Positions 15,575 through 24,009 of a stretch of DNA of 64,000 bases are shown here, one piece after another (position 1 is the stretch's first letter; each line of letters opens with the position of its first letter). The stretch is taken from contig CAJUMX010000006.1 in NCBI GenBank assembly GCA_910587705.1, positions 1 through 64,000 of the forward strand, read 5' to 3'. The notes beneath the pieces were generated by a model. It saw only the letters and a program-made list of their open reading frames with translations, was not told the origin of the DNA and did no database searches. Made by a program: the position numbers and the translations under genes. The DNA is from an uncultured Oscillibacter sp. (GTDB lineage: Bacteria; Bacillota; Clostridia; Oscillospirales; Oscillospiraceae).

Positions 15575-16743
15575 GCCGGTATCCTCCGTAACGAGCTACG
15601 CTCGATTTGCTCTAAGTAGATGGCCTCCACCCGCTCCGCGAATCGCTGGGCGGAATACTCCTCCCCGGTCTCCCGGGCGCAACGGGCCAAAGCCTCCCGG
15701 TGCTGGGGATGGGCCCAAAAATCCTCCAGCCGCTGGCGGAACTCCGCCTCGCTGTGATACTGCCAGCCGTTCTCCCCGTCCCGGACCACGCCCAGGAGAC
15801 AGGGGTCCGCCCGGCAGAGCACCGGCACGCCCGCCGCCAGGGCCTCGGCATAGGTGAGGCCCTGGGTCTCGCTGGTGGAGGCGCTGACGAACAGGTCCCC
15901 CAGCTGATACCAGTCCGCTACCTGCTCCGCCGGGACCATCCCGGCGAAAATCACGTCCGGGGCGGCCAGTCCCAGTCCCTGGGCCACGCCCTCCAGGCGC
16001 TTGCGGTCCGGGCCGTCCCCGACCAGAAGCAGAGTCACGCCCCCCGGCCCCATATTGGCCCGGAAGCGCAGGAGCTCATCCACCCGCTTCTCCTCGGCAA
16101 GCCGCCCCACGAAAACCAGCACCGTCCGGTCCTGGGGGATGTCCAGGCTGGCCCGGAGCACCGCGCTCCGCAGAGGGTCCGGCTCATCCCGAAAGCGCCG
16201 CAGGTCGATGCCGGAGGGCACCACAAAAACGGGCCTCTGTACGCCGTAGCCCTGTAGGAGCAGACGCACCTTCCCCGTGGGGGCAACGAGGCAGTCCGTG
16301 TGGGCGGCGGCCCAGCGGGTAAAGACCGCAGCAGCCTTCTTCCCAAAGCGGACATTGGGAGAAAAGTAGTGGGTGTAATCCTCATACACCGTGTGATAGG
16401 TGTGGACCAGGGGAATGTCCAGCTCCTCCGCGATGCGCCGGGCCAGGAAGAAGGTGGAGAATTCACACTGGGAATGAACCACGTCGGGCCCCCACTCCAC
16501 GATCTCCCGGACCCACTTCCCCGCCAGGGCCGTCCGCAGCCGGGCTCCGGGATAAATCAGCCCCGCCGCCACAGAGCCCAGGCCGGTCACACCGTCTTTC
16601 CGATAGGAATGACGATTTTGGGAGAGGGTCAACACTCGGACCTCGTGGCCCCGGGCCTCCAGCTCCCGGCGGAGATTTTTCACCGAGGTAACCACGCCGT
16701 TGACGGCGGGCACGTACCAGTCGGATGTAATCAAAATTTTCAT
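15571..16743 (-). CDS. GT4-family glycosyltransferase, diacylglycerol glucosyltransferase-like
   Basis: A 390-residue GT-B enzyme. The N-terminus KILITSDWYVPAVNGVVTSV and VHTYHTVYEDYTHYF are typical of 1,2-diacylglycerol 3-alpha-glucosyltransferases. The donor-binding site is ASTSETQGLTYAEALAAGVP (E-x7-E). It would add glucose to diacylglycerol as the first step of glycolipid synthesis. It is first in the operon, has a strong promoter 100 nt upstream, and overlaps the DedA-like gene by 4 nt. Family-level assignment is firm; exact product is inferred. Confidence 0.87.
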   Translation of the reverse strand: MKILITSDWYVPAVNGVVTSVKNLRRELEARGHEVRVLTLSQNRHSYRKDGVTGLGSVAAGLIYPGARLRTALAGKWVREIVEWGPDVVHSQCEFSTFFLARRIAEELDIPLVHTYHTVYEDYTHYFSPNVRFGKKAAAVFTRWAAAHTDCLVAPTGKVRLLLQGYGVQRPVFVVPSGIDLRRFRDEPDPLRSAVLRASLDIPQDRTVLVFVGRLAEEKRVDELLRFRANMGPGGVTLLLVGDGPDRKRLEGVAQGLGLAAPDVIFAGMVPAEQVADWYQLGDLFVSASTSETQGLTYAEALAAGVPVLCRADPCLLGVVRDGENGWQYHSEAEFRQRLEDFWAHPQHREALARCARETGEEYSAQRFAERVEAIYLEQIERSSLRRIPA

Positions 16744-16852
16744 GGCAAACCTCGCTTCTCACTTCTCAAGTATATTACGGAACAGGCGGAGGGAATTCTT
16801 CACGGTTCCTGAAAAATTTTCCTCCTTGTGTGATTGTACTATCGTATTAGAA

Positions 16853-16881
16853 ATAATAATACAGTTAATACAGCTTGTCAA
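16853..16881 (-). promoter_or_regulatory. Sigma-A promoter of the GT4-DedA-GT4 operon
   Basis: Minus strand: TTGACA (revcomp of 16876-16881), 17-nt spacer, TATTAT (revcomp of 16853-16858). It leaves a leader of about 100 nt before the first GT4 gene. Confidence 0.75.
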
Positions 16882-16984
16882 GCCTCTGGGAAAATTTTTC
16901 GTGGAGACGGTCTTTTGTAGAGGAAAAAACCGCCACCAGCGACACCGCATAGCGCAGGACTTTCACCCAACGCCCGCTTCCCAT
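16865..16984 (-). CDS. Candidate small ORF, 39 residues
   Basis: Reads GSGRWVKVLRYAVSLVAVFS then STKDRLHEKFSQRLDKLY after the initiating Met: a basic start, a short hydrophobic stretch, and an amphipathic tail. A GGGGGGTGAGG purine run precedes the ATG, and a TTGACA-TATGAT promoter lies 70 nt upstream. The stop codon falls inside the spacer of the GT4 operon promoter. No homologue is recognised, and chance cannot be excluded at this size. Confidence 0.35.
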   Translation of the reverse strand: MGSGRWVKVLRYAVSLVAVFSSTKDRLHEKFSQRLDKLY

Positions 16985-17053
16985 CCGCCTCACCCCCCGT
17001 TCGCAAGGGAGTGGCTGACCACCGTTTTATGCAACAGCGTCCTTCTATCCGTC

Positions 17054-17083
17054 ATCATAGACACCAACGCCGTATGTTGTCAA
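17054..17083 (-). promoter_or_regulatory. Sigma-A-like promoter facing the small ORF
   Basis: Minus strand: TTGACA (revcomp of 17078-17083), 18-nt spacer, TATGAT (revcomp of 17054-17059). It reads toward the 39-residue ORF and, further on, the GT4 operon. Confidence 0.5.
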
Positions 17084-17088
17084 ATTCC

Positions 17089-17109
17089 GGGCCCGCCAGG
17101 GGCCCTTTT
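17089..17109 (+). terminator. + strand terminator-like hairpin in the 16.7-17.2 kb gap
   Basis: GGGCCC (17089-17094) pairs with GGGCCC (17100-17105), followed by TTTTATT. No + strand gene precedes it; it may insulate the gap from antisense transcription. Confidence 0.4.
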
Positions 17110-17185
17110 ATTCTGCCATCCTACCAGGGAAATCTGTCCAGCTTCTTTCTGAAATCTAACAGTTTCGACAGAACCGAAAAAACAC

Positions 17186-17226
17186 CAGGCCCCGCCGGGG
17201 AAACGCACATCCGCCGGCGGGGCCTG
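17186..17226 (-). terminator. Terminator of the BceAB-type operon
   Basis: CAGGCCCCGCCGG (17186-17198) pairs with CCGGCGGGGCCTG (17214-17226). On the minus strand it is followed by GTGTTTTTTCGG, a standard intrinsic terminator after the permease gene. Confidence 0.8.
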
Positions 17227-17238
17227 AAAAGAGAGGGA

Positions 17239-19278
17239 TCAATTGCTTCCGCCCACAATTTTGCCATAAGACCGGGCGGTCAAGGCAAAGACCAGAGCGT
17301 AGATCAGGCAGAACACCGCCAGCGTTCCCGCCGTGCAGAGGGCAAAGAGCTTCCCATCATGCAGATTGAACAGCTCCAACATTCTGGAGAGCATGGGGAA
17401 GGCCACCAGCACGTGGAGGGCCGCCGCTCCCAGGGGCAGGAAGAATACCAGGAGAATCTGGCTCTGTATGGAGGCGTTGACCTCCGGCTGGCTCATGCCC
17501 ACCTGGCGGAGGATGAGGTAGCGCCGCTGGTCCTCATAGCCCTCGGATATCTGCTTGTAGTAGATGATGAGGACGGTAGCCAGCAGGAACAAGAAGCCCA
17601 GAAACACCCCCAGGAACAGGAAGCCGCCGTACATGGCATAGTACTCCTGGGCCTGGTCCTGCTTGCTGGTGAAGCCCACGCCTCCATCCCGCTTGCTCAG
17701 CTCCAGGACCAGACGCTCCGTCTGGGCCAGCTTTTCCTCGTAGTCCTCCCCGGGCAGGTTCATCTGCACCCGGAACTGACGGGCGCTGCGGCTGGTGTCC
17801 AGGTCCATGATCTTCTCCGCCGTCTCGTGGTCGGCCACCACCAGGAAGAGGGACGAGTCCTCGGCCCCCAGCAGGGAACTGACGGCGTGGTGAATGATAT
17901 CCGTGATCTCCTCCCGGACGTGGAAGGGTAGCGTGGTCCGGTCGGCATCCGCCTCCAGGGCGCCCGCGGGCACGTCGGAGAAATGGGCGGATACGGTGAA
18001 GTCCTCGGGGAAGTCCGGAAGGTTCCGGGGACAGGCCAGCACCTCGTCCGGGGCCAGGATGAAATTGCTGCCGGTGAGGCGGTTGTAGTCCTCCGCCGTC
18101 ACCACCTCCAGCTCCGTGCGGAGGCTGTTTTGGTCCAGGTTCAGGGAAATTTCATTTCCCCGCATGCCGCAGTAGACCCGGTAGCGGGTGTAGTACCGGG
18201 ACTCGGCGAAGCCCCCGGAGCTTTGGGCGGCGGCGTGGACCTCCGCCATGCTCTTCATGGGGTCCACAGGCTGGTTCCCCAGGTCCTGGATGAATTCGAT
18301 GTCATAGGGGAACATCTCGTTCAAGGCGTTTTCCAGGCCAACATAGAGGGCCAGGGTAGTGGAGACCGTCACCAGCACCATGGTGGAGAGGATGCAGATG
18401 CTGGCAAGGCCCACGGCGTTTTGCTTCATCCGGTAGAGAAGGCCGGAGACGGCGGTGAAATGCCGGGTCTGGTAGTAAAACCTCGGGTTGGCCCGGAGAC
18501 GTTTCAAAATGGCAATGGACCCGGCGGTAAAGAGGCAGTAAGTCCCGATGATGACCAGGAACACCGCCCCGAAAAAGAACAGCATGGCCTCAATGGGGTT
18601 TTGGGTGGCGATGGCGATGAAATAGCCGCCTCCCAGGGTCAGGACCCCCAGGATGACCAACAGCCACTTCGTTCGGGGCTCCCGTTCCCCGGCGGAGGCG
18701 CTGTGGAGCAGGTCCACCGGCTTGGCCCGGCTCAGGCGAAAGAGGTTCTGGCCCAGGGTCAGCAGGAACAAAACGCCGAAGAGCATGGCGGTCTGCGTGA
18801 CGCCCAGGGCGGAGATTTCCATGCCAAACTGGGCGGGCACCCGGGCCAGCTTCAAAAGGAGCAGGACCACGGCCTTGGAGAACAGGATGCCCAAAAGAAG
18901 GCCCCCCGCCAGGGTGACGGCGGCGCAGAACAGGGTCTCCCAGAAGCACATCCGGGCGATGTGCCGTTTCTCCAGCCCTAAGATGTTGTACAGGCCCAGC
19001 TCCCGCTGGCGGCGCTTCATGACAAAGCTGTTGGCGTAGAGCAGGATTACCGCCGATAGCCCCGCCGCCACCAGGCAGCCCACCCCGGCCAGGGATTTCA
19101 GATACATGGCCCCCCGGACGTTGTCCAGCCCCTCGTTGTAGGCAAGAAACAGCAGGATGTAGTACATAGCCGCCGTCACCACGCAGGAGAGGAGGTAGGG
19201 GCCGTAAAACCGCCCGTTTCTGGCCAGGTTCACCAGGGCCAGGCGGGGAAAGAAGCCGGACTTACGCACGGGGCTCAC
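17239..19278 (-). CDS. BceB-type ABC transporter permease
   Basis: A 679-residue FtsX-family permease. One N-terminal membrane segment is followed by groups of segments at about residues 55-75, 105-130, 150-170 and 205-270. A large extracytoplasmic loop of about 200 residues (roughly 320-520) separates these from the final segments near 540-570, 600-625 and 640-665. This ten-segment layout with a big loop is that of BceB-like permeases, which sense and remove bacitracin or other cell-wall peptides. The gene overlaps its ATPase partner by 17 nt and ends at a strong terminator. No BceS-type kinase with a short loop sits beside it. Confidence 0.88.
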   Translation of the reverse strand: MSPVRKSGFFPRLALVNLARNGRFYGPYLLSCVVTAAMYYILLFLAYNEGLDNVRGAMYLKSLAGVGCLVAAGLSAVILLYANSFVMKRRQRELGLYNILGLEKRHIARMCFWETLFCAAVTLAGGLLLGILFSKAVVLLLLKLARVPAQFGMEISALGVTQTAMLFGVLFLLTLGQNLFRLSRAKPVDLLHSASAGEREPRTKWLLVILGVLTLGGGYFIAIATQNPIEAMLFFFGAVFLVIIGTYCLFTAGSIAILKRLRANPRFYYQTRHFTAVSGLLYRMKQNAVGLASICILSTMVLVTVSTTLALYVGLENALNEMFPYDIEFIQDLGNQPVDPMKSMAEVHAAAQSSGGFAESRYYTRYRVYCGMRGNEISLNLDQNSLRTELEVVTAEDYNRLTGSNFILAPDEVLACPRNLPDFPEDFTVSAHFSDVPAGALEADADRTTLPFHVREEITDIIHHAVSSLLGAEDSSLFLVVADHETAEKIMDLDTSRSARQFRVQMNLPGEDYEEKLAQTERLVLELSKRDGGVGFTSKQDQAQEYYAMYGGFLFLGVFLGFLFLLATVLIIYYKQISEGYEDQRRYLILRQVGMSQPEVNASIQSQILLVFFLPLGAAALHVLVAFPMLSRMLELFNLHDGKLFALCTAGTLAVFCLIYALVFALTARSYGKIVGGSN

Positions 19279-20029
19279 CGCCTTGCGTCAGCACCGTCAG
19301 GGTGTCGGAGATTTTGGCGAACTGGGCCTCGGCGCTCTGGGTTCCCCGGTAGAGCTGGTGGTAGACCTGCCCGTCCCGGAGGAAGAGGACCCGCCCGGCG
19401 TGGCTGGCGGCTTTCACGGAGTGGGTGACCATGAGGATGGTTTGGCCCCCCCGGTTAATGTCCCCGAAGAGCTCCAGCAAATTGTCGGAGGCCCGGGAAT
19501 CCAGCGCCCCGGTGGGCTCGTCGGCCAGGACGATCTGGGGGTCCGTAATGAGAGCCCGGGCCACAGCGCAGCGCTGCTTCTGCCCGCCGGAGACCTCGTA
19601 GGGGTACTTGGCCAGGATATCAGTGATGCCCAGCTGCTCCGCGATGGGCTGGAGCTTCTTTTTCATCTCCCGGTAATCCCGACCCGCCAGGACCAGGGGC
19701 AGGAAAATGTTGTCCTGAAGGGAGAAGGTGTCCAGGAGGTTGAAGTCCTGAAACACAAAGCCCAGGTGGGACCGGCGGAAGGCCGCCAGGTCCCGCTCCC
19801 GGATGTCGGAGAGGGCCTTTCCGTTGAGGAATACCTCCCCGGCGGTGGGGCGGTCCAGGGCCGCCAGGATGTTTAATAAGGTGGTCTTGCCGGAGCCGGA
19901 CTCGCCCATGATGGCCACGTACTCCCCGGGCTCCACAGAGAAATTCACGTCCGCCAGGGCCGTGACCTGCGTGCCGCCGAAGCGGGTGGTGTAGATTTTT
20001 TGCAGGTGCTGCACTTCCAGTAAAGACAT
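19262..20029 (-). CDS. BceA-type ABC transporter ATP-binding protein
   Basis: A 255-residue ATPase of the MacB/LolD/BceA group. Walker A GESGSGKTT, Q-loop, signature VSGGQKQR, Walker B VLADEPTGALDS and the switch His in VTHS are all present. It powers the permease encoded immediately downstream. ATG 20029 follows GAGGAGGATTCC; the frame continues upstream but without a ribosome-binding site. A BceR-like box lies about 90 nt upstream, so expression probably responds to a cell-wall-peptide sensor. The sensor genes are not adjacent. Confidence 0.9.
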   Translation of the reverse strand: MSLLEVQHLQKIYTTRFGGTQVTALADVNFSVEPGEYVAIMGESGSGKTTLLNILAALDRPTAGEVFLNGKALSDIRERDLAAFRRSHLGFVFQDFNLLDTFSLQDNIFLPLVLAGRDYREMKKKLQPIAEQLGITDILAKYPYEVSGGQKQRCAVARALITDPQIVLADEPTGALDSRASDNLLELFGDINRGGQTILMVTHSVKAASHAGRVLFLRDGQVYHQLYRGTQSAEAQFAKISDTLTVLTQGGEPRA

Positions 20030-20059
20030 ATTGGAATCCTCCTCTTGGGTTATGAGACG

Positions 20060-20133
20060 ATTATAGCAGGCACGGCGGCGGGATGCCATGGCTTTGCCTT
20101 ACAGTTTGGGCCGGTGTCTTACATTTTTGTAAG
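20060..20133 (-). promoter_or_regulatory. BceR-like box and promoter of the ABC operon
   Basis: A perfect inverted repeat CTTACA-TTTT-TGTAAG at 20118-20133 fits the TnACA-N4-TGTAA consensus of BceR-like response regulators. A second half-site TTACA is at 20099-20103. On the minus strand TATAAT (revcomp of 20060-20065) has no recognisable -35, as expected for an activator-dependent promoter. Confidence 0.6.
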
Positions 20134-20279
20134 ATAGGGCCGGAAAAAGTACAAGGACAAAAATCCGGTTAAGAAACACTACCCAAACGCTGAAAAACGT
20201 GGTATGATATGATATTAGAGTATTCGGGTCCCACCCAAGGGACTTGCAGCATCCTTCAAACAGCAAGGGAGGCGGCGGA

Positions 20280-21641
20280 ATGGCCAAAAAAATCCGGGCC
20301 CTGGCGGCAGCACTGCTGCTGTCCCTGGTCCTCAGCGGCTGCGGCGGCTTCAACGTGGAGTTCAACCCCGAGGAGCTCTATGCCCTGCCGGAGCTGCCCG
20401 CCAAGTACACAGAGCTCAACGCCCGGCTCAACGCCATTTTGGAGGACGGCGCGGAATATGCCGCCCCCGCCGCCGGCACCAACATCCAGCCCGTCCAGCT
20501 GACGGACCTGGACGGCGACGGACAACAGGAGGCCGTGGCCTTCTTCCGAAAGGCGGAGGACGAGAAGCCCCTGAAAATCTATATCTTCTCCACCCAGGGG
20601 GACAGCTATGAGCAGTCCGCCGTCATCGAGGGCAGCGGCGCGGCGGTCTACAGCGTGGTCTACAGCGACTTAGACGGCGACGGCCGGACGGAGCTCATCG
20701 TGGGCTGGCGGGTCAACGCCGAGCTCCAGGCCCTCTCCGTTTATGCCCTGGACCCCGCCGGCCCCCAGGAGCTGCTGCGCAGCGTCAGCTATGTCCGCTA
20801 TGCCAGCGTGGACCTGGACGGCGACGGTCTCCAGGAGCTGGTGGTGTTCCACGCCGGGGAAGAGGGGGGCGGCGTGGCGGATTACTACGACTGGCAGGAG
20901 GGCGGCACCCTGCAACGCGTATCCTCCGCCCGCCTCTCCATCACCATGGCAGAGCTGAACCAGGGGCGGGTAATTTCCGGAGCCCTGCGGGACGGCCTGC
21001 CGGCGGTATTCGTCACCGGCGTCACCACCCCGGTGTCCACCGAATTGGTGGCGGCCGCCGTCACCGACATTCTGGCCGCCCCGGAGCAGGAGCTGGTCAA
21101 TGCGGCCCTCTCCAACACCACCGGCGTCACCAGCGCGGTGAACGCCTTCCGGGGGCTCTATCCCATGGATATCAACGGAGATGGCGCCATCGAGGTGCCA
21201 AGCCCCGCCGTGTCGCCCCACGGCAGCGAGTTTGACCAGCGCATCGACTGGATGAGCTACAACGGCGCGGGAGAGGCGGAGGTGGTTTTGCGAACCCACC
21301 ACAATATGGAGGACGGCTGGTATCTCCAGCTCCCCGAGTCCTGGACCGGCCGGGTGGAGGCGGAGCGCAGTGTCTCGGGAAGCGACGCCAGCGTCACCTT
21401 CTACATGCTAAATGAAGAGGCCGTCCGGGGCGCCGCCATTCTGCGGATCACCTCTCTCACCGGCACCAGCCGGGAAATTCGGGCCACCCGGGGAAATCGC
21501 TTCCCCCTCAGCCGCCAATCCGACGTGATCTACACCGCCGAGCTGCCGGAAAACCCGCCCTGGGATCAGGCCATGACGGCGGAGGAGGTCCGGTCGGCCT
21601 TCAGTCTCATTGTCCGGGAGTGGATTCCCGGGGAAACCTGA
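20280..21641 (+). CDS. VCBS/FG-GAP repeat lipoprotein
   Basis: A 453-residue exported lipoprotein. The signal peptide ends in the lipobox LSGC. Three DLDGDG calcium-binding-like loops (QLTDLDGDGQQEAVAFF, YSDLDGDGRTELIVGW, SVDLDGDGLQELVVFH) mark an FG-GAP/VCBS beta-propeller over roughly residues 75-200. ATG 20280 follows GGGAGGCGGCGGA. It is 30 nt upstream of a response-regulator gene and a sensor kinase in the same orientation, so the three form an operon. A link with the sensor is possible; the role is unknown. Confidence 0.82.
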   Translation: MAKKIRALAAALLLSLVLSGCGGFNVEFNPEELYALPELPAKYTELNARLNAILEDGAEYAAPAAGTNIQPVQLTDLDGDGQQEAVAFFRKAEDEKPLKIYIFSTQGDSYEQSAVIEGSGAAVYSVVYSDLDGDGRTELIVGWRVNAELQALSVYALDPAGPQELLRSVSYVRYASVDLDGDGLQELVVFHAGEEGGGVADYYDWQEGGTLQRVSSARLSITMAELNQGRVISGALRDGLPAVFVTGVTTPVSTELVAAAVTDILAAPEQELVNAALSNTTGVTSAVNAFRGLYPMDINGDGAIEVPSPAVSPHGSEFDQRIDWMSYNGAGEAEVVLRTHHNMEDGWYLQLPESWTGRVEAERSVSGSDASVTFYMLNEEAVRGAAILRITSLTGTSREIRATRGNRFPLSRQSDVIYTAELPENPPWDQAMTAEEVRSAFSLIVREWIPGET

Positions 21642-21671
21642 TGCCCACACCATTGGAAAGGAACGGACAAG

Positions 21672-22361
21672 ATGAAAAAAGTCTTGGTTTTAGAGGATGA
21701 GGCCAGCATCCGCGGCTTCATCGTCATCAACCTTCGCCGGGCTGGCTACGATGTCATCGAAGCCGAGAGCGGCGAGGAGGCCCTGGAGCGCCTCCGGGAG
21801 AACCCGGACGCCCGGGTGGCCTTACTGGACATCATGCTCCCGGGCATCGACGGCTTCGAGGTCTGCCGCCGCATCCGGGCCACCAACAGCCGCATTGGCA
21901 TCATCATGCTCACCGCCCGCTCCCAGGAGATGGACAAGGTGACGGGCCTGATGACCGGGGCGGACGACTATGTGACCAAGCCCTTCTCCCCGGCGGAGCT
22001 CACCGCCCGGGTAGATGCCCTGGTCCGCCGCTCCGGCGGCGAGGAGCCCCCCCAGGCTACCGGGGAGCTGAGCCAGCCCCCCTTCCTGCTGAACACCCGG
22101 AACCGGACCCTGGAGAAAAATGGCCAGCGGATCAAGCTGACCCAGGTGGAGTATTCCATCATGCGGGTCTTTATGGAGAATCCCGGCAAGGCCCTGGCCC
22201 GGGAGGAAATCCTGGACATGGTTTGGGGCCGGGACTACTTCGGGGAGCTGAAAATCGTGGATGTGAACATCCGCCGCCTCCGACTGAAAATCGAGGACAA
22301 CGTGCAAAACCCCGCCTATATCACCACCGTCTGGGGCTACGGCTACAAGTGGGGGCTGTGA
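21672..22361 (+). CDS. OmpR-family response regulator
   Basis: A 229-residue regulator: a receiver domain (residues 1-120) with the acidic pair at EDE and the phosphorylated Asp53 in LLDIMLPG, the KPF lysine (YVTKPFSP), and a C-terminal winged helix (about 130-228; FGELKIVDVNIRRLR, YITTVWGYGYKW). The sensor kinase gene starts 4 nt after its stop. This is a PhoP-like regulator with no target deducible from the window. AAAGGAACG is the nearest upstream ribosome-binding sequence. Confidence 0.94.
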   Translation: MKKVLVLEDEASIRGFIVINLRRAGYDVIEAESGEEALERLRENPDARVALLDIMLPGIDGFEVCRRIRATNSRIGIIMLTARSQEMDKVTGLMTGADDYVTKPFSPAELTARVDALVRRSGGEEPPQATGELSQPPFLLNTRNRTLEKNGQRIKLTQVEYSIMRVFMENPGKALAREEILDMVWGRDYFGELKIVDVNIRRLRLKIEDNVQNPAYITTVWGYGYKWGL

Positions 22362-22365
22362 CGGC

Positions 22366-23826
22366 ATGGAAGAACAGGTGATGGAAAAGGAGCAGCGGTG
22401 GAACTCCCTCCGCCTGCGGGGCCTGCGGCAGCGGTGGATTTTTAACTCCATCCTCCCCATCGGCACCCTGCTGGTGCTGGTGGTGACCCTGTTTTCCGCA
22501 GGGGTCTCCAACTACTACTACGGCACCATGCAAAAGGGCCTGGAAACTCGGGCCCAGGCCCTGGCCAACTCCTTCAATGAATACTTCATGGACAACGGCT
22601 TTTCCAGCTACTACCAAAAAGCCGTCCAGTCTGCCGAGAGCTTTGAGGATAAAAACCGCATCGAGCTCCAGTTCATTGGCTCCAGCGGCCGCATCCAGGT
22701 GTCCACCTCCGGCCTGACGGCGGGAACCTACCCGGGCACCGACGACATTCTCCAGGTCCTCCGGGAGAACAAGGCGACCCCCACCCCCTACCAGGGCCGG
22801 GACCTGGAGACCGGGGAGGAGATTCTGGCAGTCTCCTGTCCCCTGACGGCAAACGGCCGGGTGGTGGGTGTTATGCGCCTGGTGACCTCCCTTCGGGCGG
22901 TGGACCGGCAGGTCATGTTTGTGGTGCTGGCTATTTTTCTCATTGCCCTGCTGTGCATGCTGCTGGTGGTGTTTTCCAACCTTCTCTTTATCAACAACGT
23001 GGTGGAGCCCGTAGCGGTGGTGACGGAGGCGGCCAAGCGCATCTCCGCCGGAAGCTACGGCACCCGGATTGAGAACAAGTACTCCGACGAGCTGGGGGAG
23101 CTGGTGGACAACATCAACGACATGTCCCTGAAAATCAGCCAGAACGAAAAAATGAAAAGCGAGTTCATCTCCTCCGTCTCCCACGAGCTTCGGACCCCCC
23201 TCACCGCCATCAACGGCTGGGGGGAGACCATTCTGGAGGACGACCTCACCGATGACCCGGAGCAGCTCCGCCGGGGGATTCGGGTCATTGTCAACGAGTC
23301 GAGGCGTCTTTCCAACATGGTGGAGGAGCTGCTGGAATTCTCCAAAATGGAAGATGGCCGCTTCACTCTTCAGATTGAGGACGTAGACCTCCAGGCGGAG
23401 CTGGAGGACGCGATTTTCACCTACCAGGAGCTCTTCCGCCAGGACGGCATCGCTCTGGAGTACCACCCGGGAGACGGCGACCTGCCCCTGATCCGGGGGG
23501 ACTCGGAGCGGCTGAAGCAGGTGTTTTGCAACGTGCTGGACAACGCCGCCAAGCACGGCGGCGCGGGACGGCGCATCACGGCCTCCATCGTTCAGGAGGG
23601 CAGCGCCCAGGTGGTCCGGGTCCGGGACTACGGCCCCGGTATTCCAGAGGAGGAGCTGCCCTTTGTGAAGCAGAAGTTCTACAAGGGCACCTCCCGGGCC
23701 CGGGGCAGCGGCATTGGCCTTGCGGTCTGTGATGAGATCATCGGCCTTCACGGCGGCTCCTTCATCGTCGGCAACGCCGACGGCGGCGGGGCGGTGGTGA
23801 CGATCAAATTGCCGGTCCGGGCCTGA
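22366..23826 (+). CDS. HAMP-containing sensor histidine kinase
   Basis: A 486-residue kinase. Two membrane segments (about 27-50 and 183-208) enclose an extracytoplasmic domain of ~130 residues. Then come a HAMP domain (about 208-262), the phosphorylated His in SSVSHELRTPL, an N-box (NVLDNAAKHGG) and ATP-lid glycine motifs (DYGPGIPE, GSGIGLAVCDEI). This is PhoR/SenX3-like and lacks the short-loop intramembrane-sensing layout of BceS, so it is an unlikely partner for the nearby BceAB-type transporter. The ATG at 22366 is used; an internal ATG at 22381 is an alternative. Confidence 0.93.
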   Translation: MEEQVMEKEQRWNSLRLRGLRQRWIFNSILPIGTLLVLVVTLFSAGVSNYYYGTMQKGLETRAQALANSFNEYFMDNGFSSYYQKAVQSAESFEDKNRIELQFIGSSGRIQVSTSGLTAGTYPGTDDILQVLRENKATPTPYQGRDLETGEEILAVSCPLTANGRVVGVMRLVTSLRAVDRQVMFVVLAIFLIALLCMLLVVFSNLLFINNVVEPVAVVTEAAKRISAGSYGTRIENKYSDELGELVDNINDMSLKISQNEKMKSEFISSVSHELRTPLTAINGWGETILEDDLTDDPEQLRRGIRVIVNESRRLSNMVEELLEFSKMEDGRFTLQIEDVDLQAELEDAIFTYQELFRQDGIALEYHPGDGDLPLIRGDSERLKQVFCNVLDNAAKHGGAGRRITASIVQEGSAQVVRVRDYGPGIPEEELPFVKQKFYKGTSRARGSGIGLAVCDEIIGLHGGSFIVGNADGGGAVVTIKLPVRA

Positions 23827-23838
23827 CTACCCGGGGGC

Positions 23839-23917
23839 CGGGCCGCCCAGGGGGGCGGCCCCTACGGTCTGTTTCCTGGTGGTCCCCCTGTAGGGGCCGC
23901 CGCCCTCGGCGGCCCGT
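23839..23917. repeat. Palindromic intergenic repeat, copy C
   Basis: Arms CGGGCCGCCC...GGGCGGCCCCTACGG and CTGTAGGGGCCGCC...GGCGGCCCGT match copies A and B in inverted orientation, but the central spacer differs. It lies just after the sensor-kinase stop. Confidence 0.75.
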
Positions 23918-24009
23918 TTCCCCGCGAGCATTCGGAGAATATGGAACAGCCGTTTGCATTTTGAAAAGCCCCATGGTATACTATATCAAACGCACAGAAA
24001 GGAAATTTC

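Noticed and set aside
21672..23826. The two-component system as BceRS partner of the neighbouring ABC transporter
   Set aside because: The kinase has two distant membrane segments, a large sensor loop and a HAMP domain, unlike the short-loop BceS kinases, and it is divergently oriented with a lipoprotein gene in its own operon.
9977..23917. CRISPR array
   Set aside because: The palindromic repeats are widely separated and not regularly spaced; no cas genes are present.
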